Shown here: positions 62,828 through 64,000 of the stretch, one piece after another
Numbering within the stretch: the stretch's first letter is position 1
Layout of the letters: every line of letters begins with the position of its first letter
From: an uncultured Anaerotruncus sp.
Lineage (GTDB): Bacteria > Bacillota > Clostridia > Oscillospirales > Acutalibacteraceae
Assembly (NCBI GenBank): GCA_900539775.1
Contig: UQDL01000001.1
Coordinates: forward strand, 248,001 to 312,000
DNA: 64,000 nt
Reading direction: 5' to 3'
Program-made: the position numbers and the translations under genes
The notes under the pieces: model-generated
Seen by the model: the letters and a program-made list of their open reading frames with translations, nothing else
Told to the model about the DNA's origin: nothing
Databases searched by the model: none

Positions 62828-64000
62828 TTATAGGCTGAATGAAATTTCTGAAAAGTTTGGCCTTTTTTCTGCCAGCACAATGTTTGTTTTTCCGTAAATT
62901 TCTTTTTGCATAATCTGTGCGCTGAGCGGAAAATCAACCTTCCAAAGCCAAACTCCGCTGAAGGTGCCGCCCTTGCAGGTTGTGATAACGTTGCCGTTTT
63001 CATCTGTTGAATTTTCCGGCACGGTTTGCGTTGCAGTTTGGAAATTAAGCCAGCCGTGCTTTAATGCATAAGAGGAAATATCAACAACCTCGGTTTTTGA
63101 AAATCCTGTTTTAACATAGGGAAGCAGGCTGTTTGCAACCTCAAGCGCCTTAACGCTTGATGCGCCCTTCATTTTTTCAAACACCTGCAACAACACTGTT
63201 TTTTGCCTGTCTGCTCTGGCATTATCAGAATCTATCTTTCTGATTCGGCAATAAGCAAGCGCCTGTGCGCCGTCTAATTGCACAAGACCCGGCTGTGCGT
63301 CAATCGTAACATGGCCGTATCTCTTTTGGTGGTTGTTAACTTCATTTATTTCCGCCTTGGTAAGTTCAACCGTAACTCCGCCAAGCTTATCAATAATTTT
63401 TTCAAAGCTGTTAAAGTTTACGATAACATAGTTATCAATATTCAGTTTATATGTGTTTTCAATGCATCTGATATAGCAATCTATTCCTCCAACGGACATT
63501 GATTCGTTTATTTTGCCGTATTTGCCCGTTGAGGGATCGCCCTCTTTAACCTCGTAATAGCAATATGCATCTCGCAAAATAGAGGTAAGCGTTATTTTAT
63601 TTGTGTCTGTGTTTATGCTTGCAATAATAGCGGAATCGGCACGGGTGCCGTCCTCGGCAATATCGTCTTCTCTTGTGTCTTCGCCGATAAGCAACACATT
63701 CAAAACATGTGTGGATGAAGCCGGTTTTCCGTTATAATACCAGGTTTTCACCATATTTTTATATGTTGAAATATCTGCTCTGCCGTTTTCGTATATCGGG
63801 TCAAACTGCTCTTGCAGCACGCTCATTCCCGTCCATTCGTTAATGGTTTCGGTTTTTTCGCCGCCGTTGTCCGTTGCTTCGTCAAGCGCACGGTTTACAT
63901 ATATATATATGCCTGCGCAAGTGCCCGCAATCAAAATAACAAGCGCCATGATTATACTGATTATTATTTTTGCTTTTTTGCTCTTTTTCTTTTTGCCTTT
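62828..64000 (-). CDS. LytR-CpsA-Psr family cell-wall glycopolymer ligase (start beyond window)
   Basis: The frame stays open to the window edge, so the start is missing. The visible 390 residues begin with a Lys-rich cytoplasmic tail, then one membrane segment (IISIIMALVILIAGTCAGIYIY) and an LCP domain (about 115-280) with LLIGEDTRED, GTRADSAIIASINT, SILRDAY and YCRIRKIDSDNARADRQ, which contain the Arg and Asp residues that hold the polyprenyl pyrophosphate substrate. LCP enzymes attach teichoic acids or capsular glycans to peptidoglycan, so this one could attach the product of the galactofuranose cluster, though that link is inference. Confidence 0.92.
   Translation of the reverse strand, partial: KGKKKKSKKAKIIISIIMALVILIAGTCAGIYIYVNRALDEATDNGGEKTETINEWTGMSVLQEQFDPIYENGRADISTYKNMVKTWYYNGKPASSTHVLNVLLIGEDTREDDIAEDGTRADSAIIASINTDTNKITLTSILRDAYCYYEVKEGDPSTGKYGKINESMSVGGIDCYIRCIENTYKLNIDNYVIVNFNSFEKIIDKLGGVTVELTKAEINEVNNHQKRYGHVTIDAQPGLVQLDGAQALAYCRIRKIDSDNARADRQKTVLLQVFEKMKGASSVKALEVANSLLPYVKTGFSKTEVVDISSYALKHGWLNFQTATQTVPENSTDENGNVITTCKGGTFSGVWLWKVDFPLSAQIMQKEIYGKTNIVLAEKRPNFSEISFSL

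Overview
The window reads as chromosome of a moderately AT-rich, Gram-positive, probably spore-forming anaerobe of the Clostridia (Oscillospirales/Ruminococcaceae-like). Evidence: strong AGGAGG-type ribosome binding sites, TTGACA/TATAAT promoters, a SleB-type cortex hydrolase, DnaD plus a DnaC/DnaI-type loader, pyruvate phosphate dikinase, KtrAB, a YesM/YesN-type two-component system and the Firmicute order rpmH-rnpA-yidD-yidC-jag / mnmE-mnmG-rsmG-noc / parA-parB. I see no insertion sequence, prophage, CRISPR array or rRNA. One tRNA (Gly, GCC) is present. The genus assignment is inference.

Layout. 1-3.6 kb: end of a family 4 uracil-DNA glycosylase, SleB and a small conserved protein, OGG-type glycosylase, RsmE. 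3.8-6.8 kb: a sulfur module with an Rrf2 regulator (palindrome inside its own promoter), a 23-codon ORF ending Arg-Cys-Cys-Lys, O-acetylhomoserine sulfhydrylase and cysteine synthase. 7-10.6 kb: NadA, TrmB, an ABC-2 exporter. 10.9-16.1 kb (minus): DUF951, MurI, RF1, a Sua5-CoaE fusion and an M18 aminopeptidase. 16.2-18.7 kb (plus): S1-domain protein and a GH110-like beta-helix enzyme. 18.8-22.7 kb (minus): membrane-anchored protein, DnaC/DnaI, DnaD. 22.8 kb: tRNA-Gly. 23.1-33 kb (minus): aldo-keto reductase, small InlB-repeat membrane protein, galactose-type ABC transporter mglBAC and a sensing unit of lipoprotein, histidine kinase and AraC-type response regulator. 33.2-39.8 kb: GlmU, PpdK (highly expressed codon use), KtrA, KtrB. 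39.9-44.4 kb: three family 2 glycosyltransferases and UDP-galactopyranose mutase. 44.6-47.3 kb: galactokinase-like GHMP kinase, SerS.

47.3-59.4 kb is the origin-proximal segregation and ribosome/tRNA-maturation block, all on the minus strand. ParA and ParB are separated by a NERD/zinc-ribbon protein. ParA and Noc are separated by 1.4 kb that has no convincing gene but holds five parS sites and repeated TTTTCAACA nonamers. dnaA/dnaN are not next to rpmH, where they usually are; a divergent MTA/SAH nucleosidase sits there. 59.6-64 kb: nucleosidase, XRE regulator, histidine phosphatase, MgtC-like protein and a truncated LytR-CpsA-Psr ligase.

Themes. Galactose recurs: a GH110-like alpha-galactosidase, a galactose-type importer with its own sensor, a galactokinase-like kinase, and UDP-galactofuranose synthesis for a surface glycan. 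The most interesting items are the parS-rich region with its NERD insertion, the Cys-Cys mini-ORF before the sulfur genes, the Sua5-CoaE fusion and the lipoprotein/kinase/regulator sensor. Calls rest on motif recognition and reading of the sequence; no database search was run.
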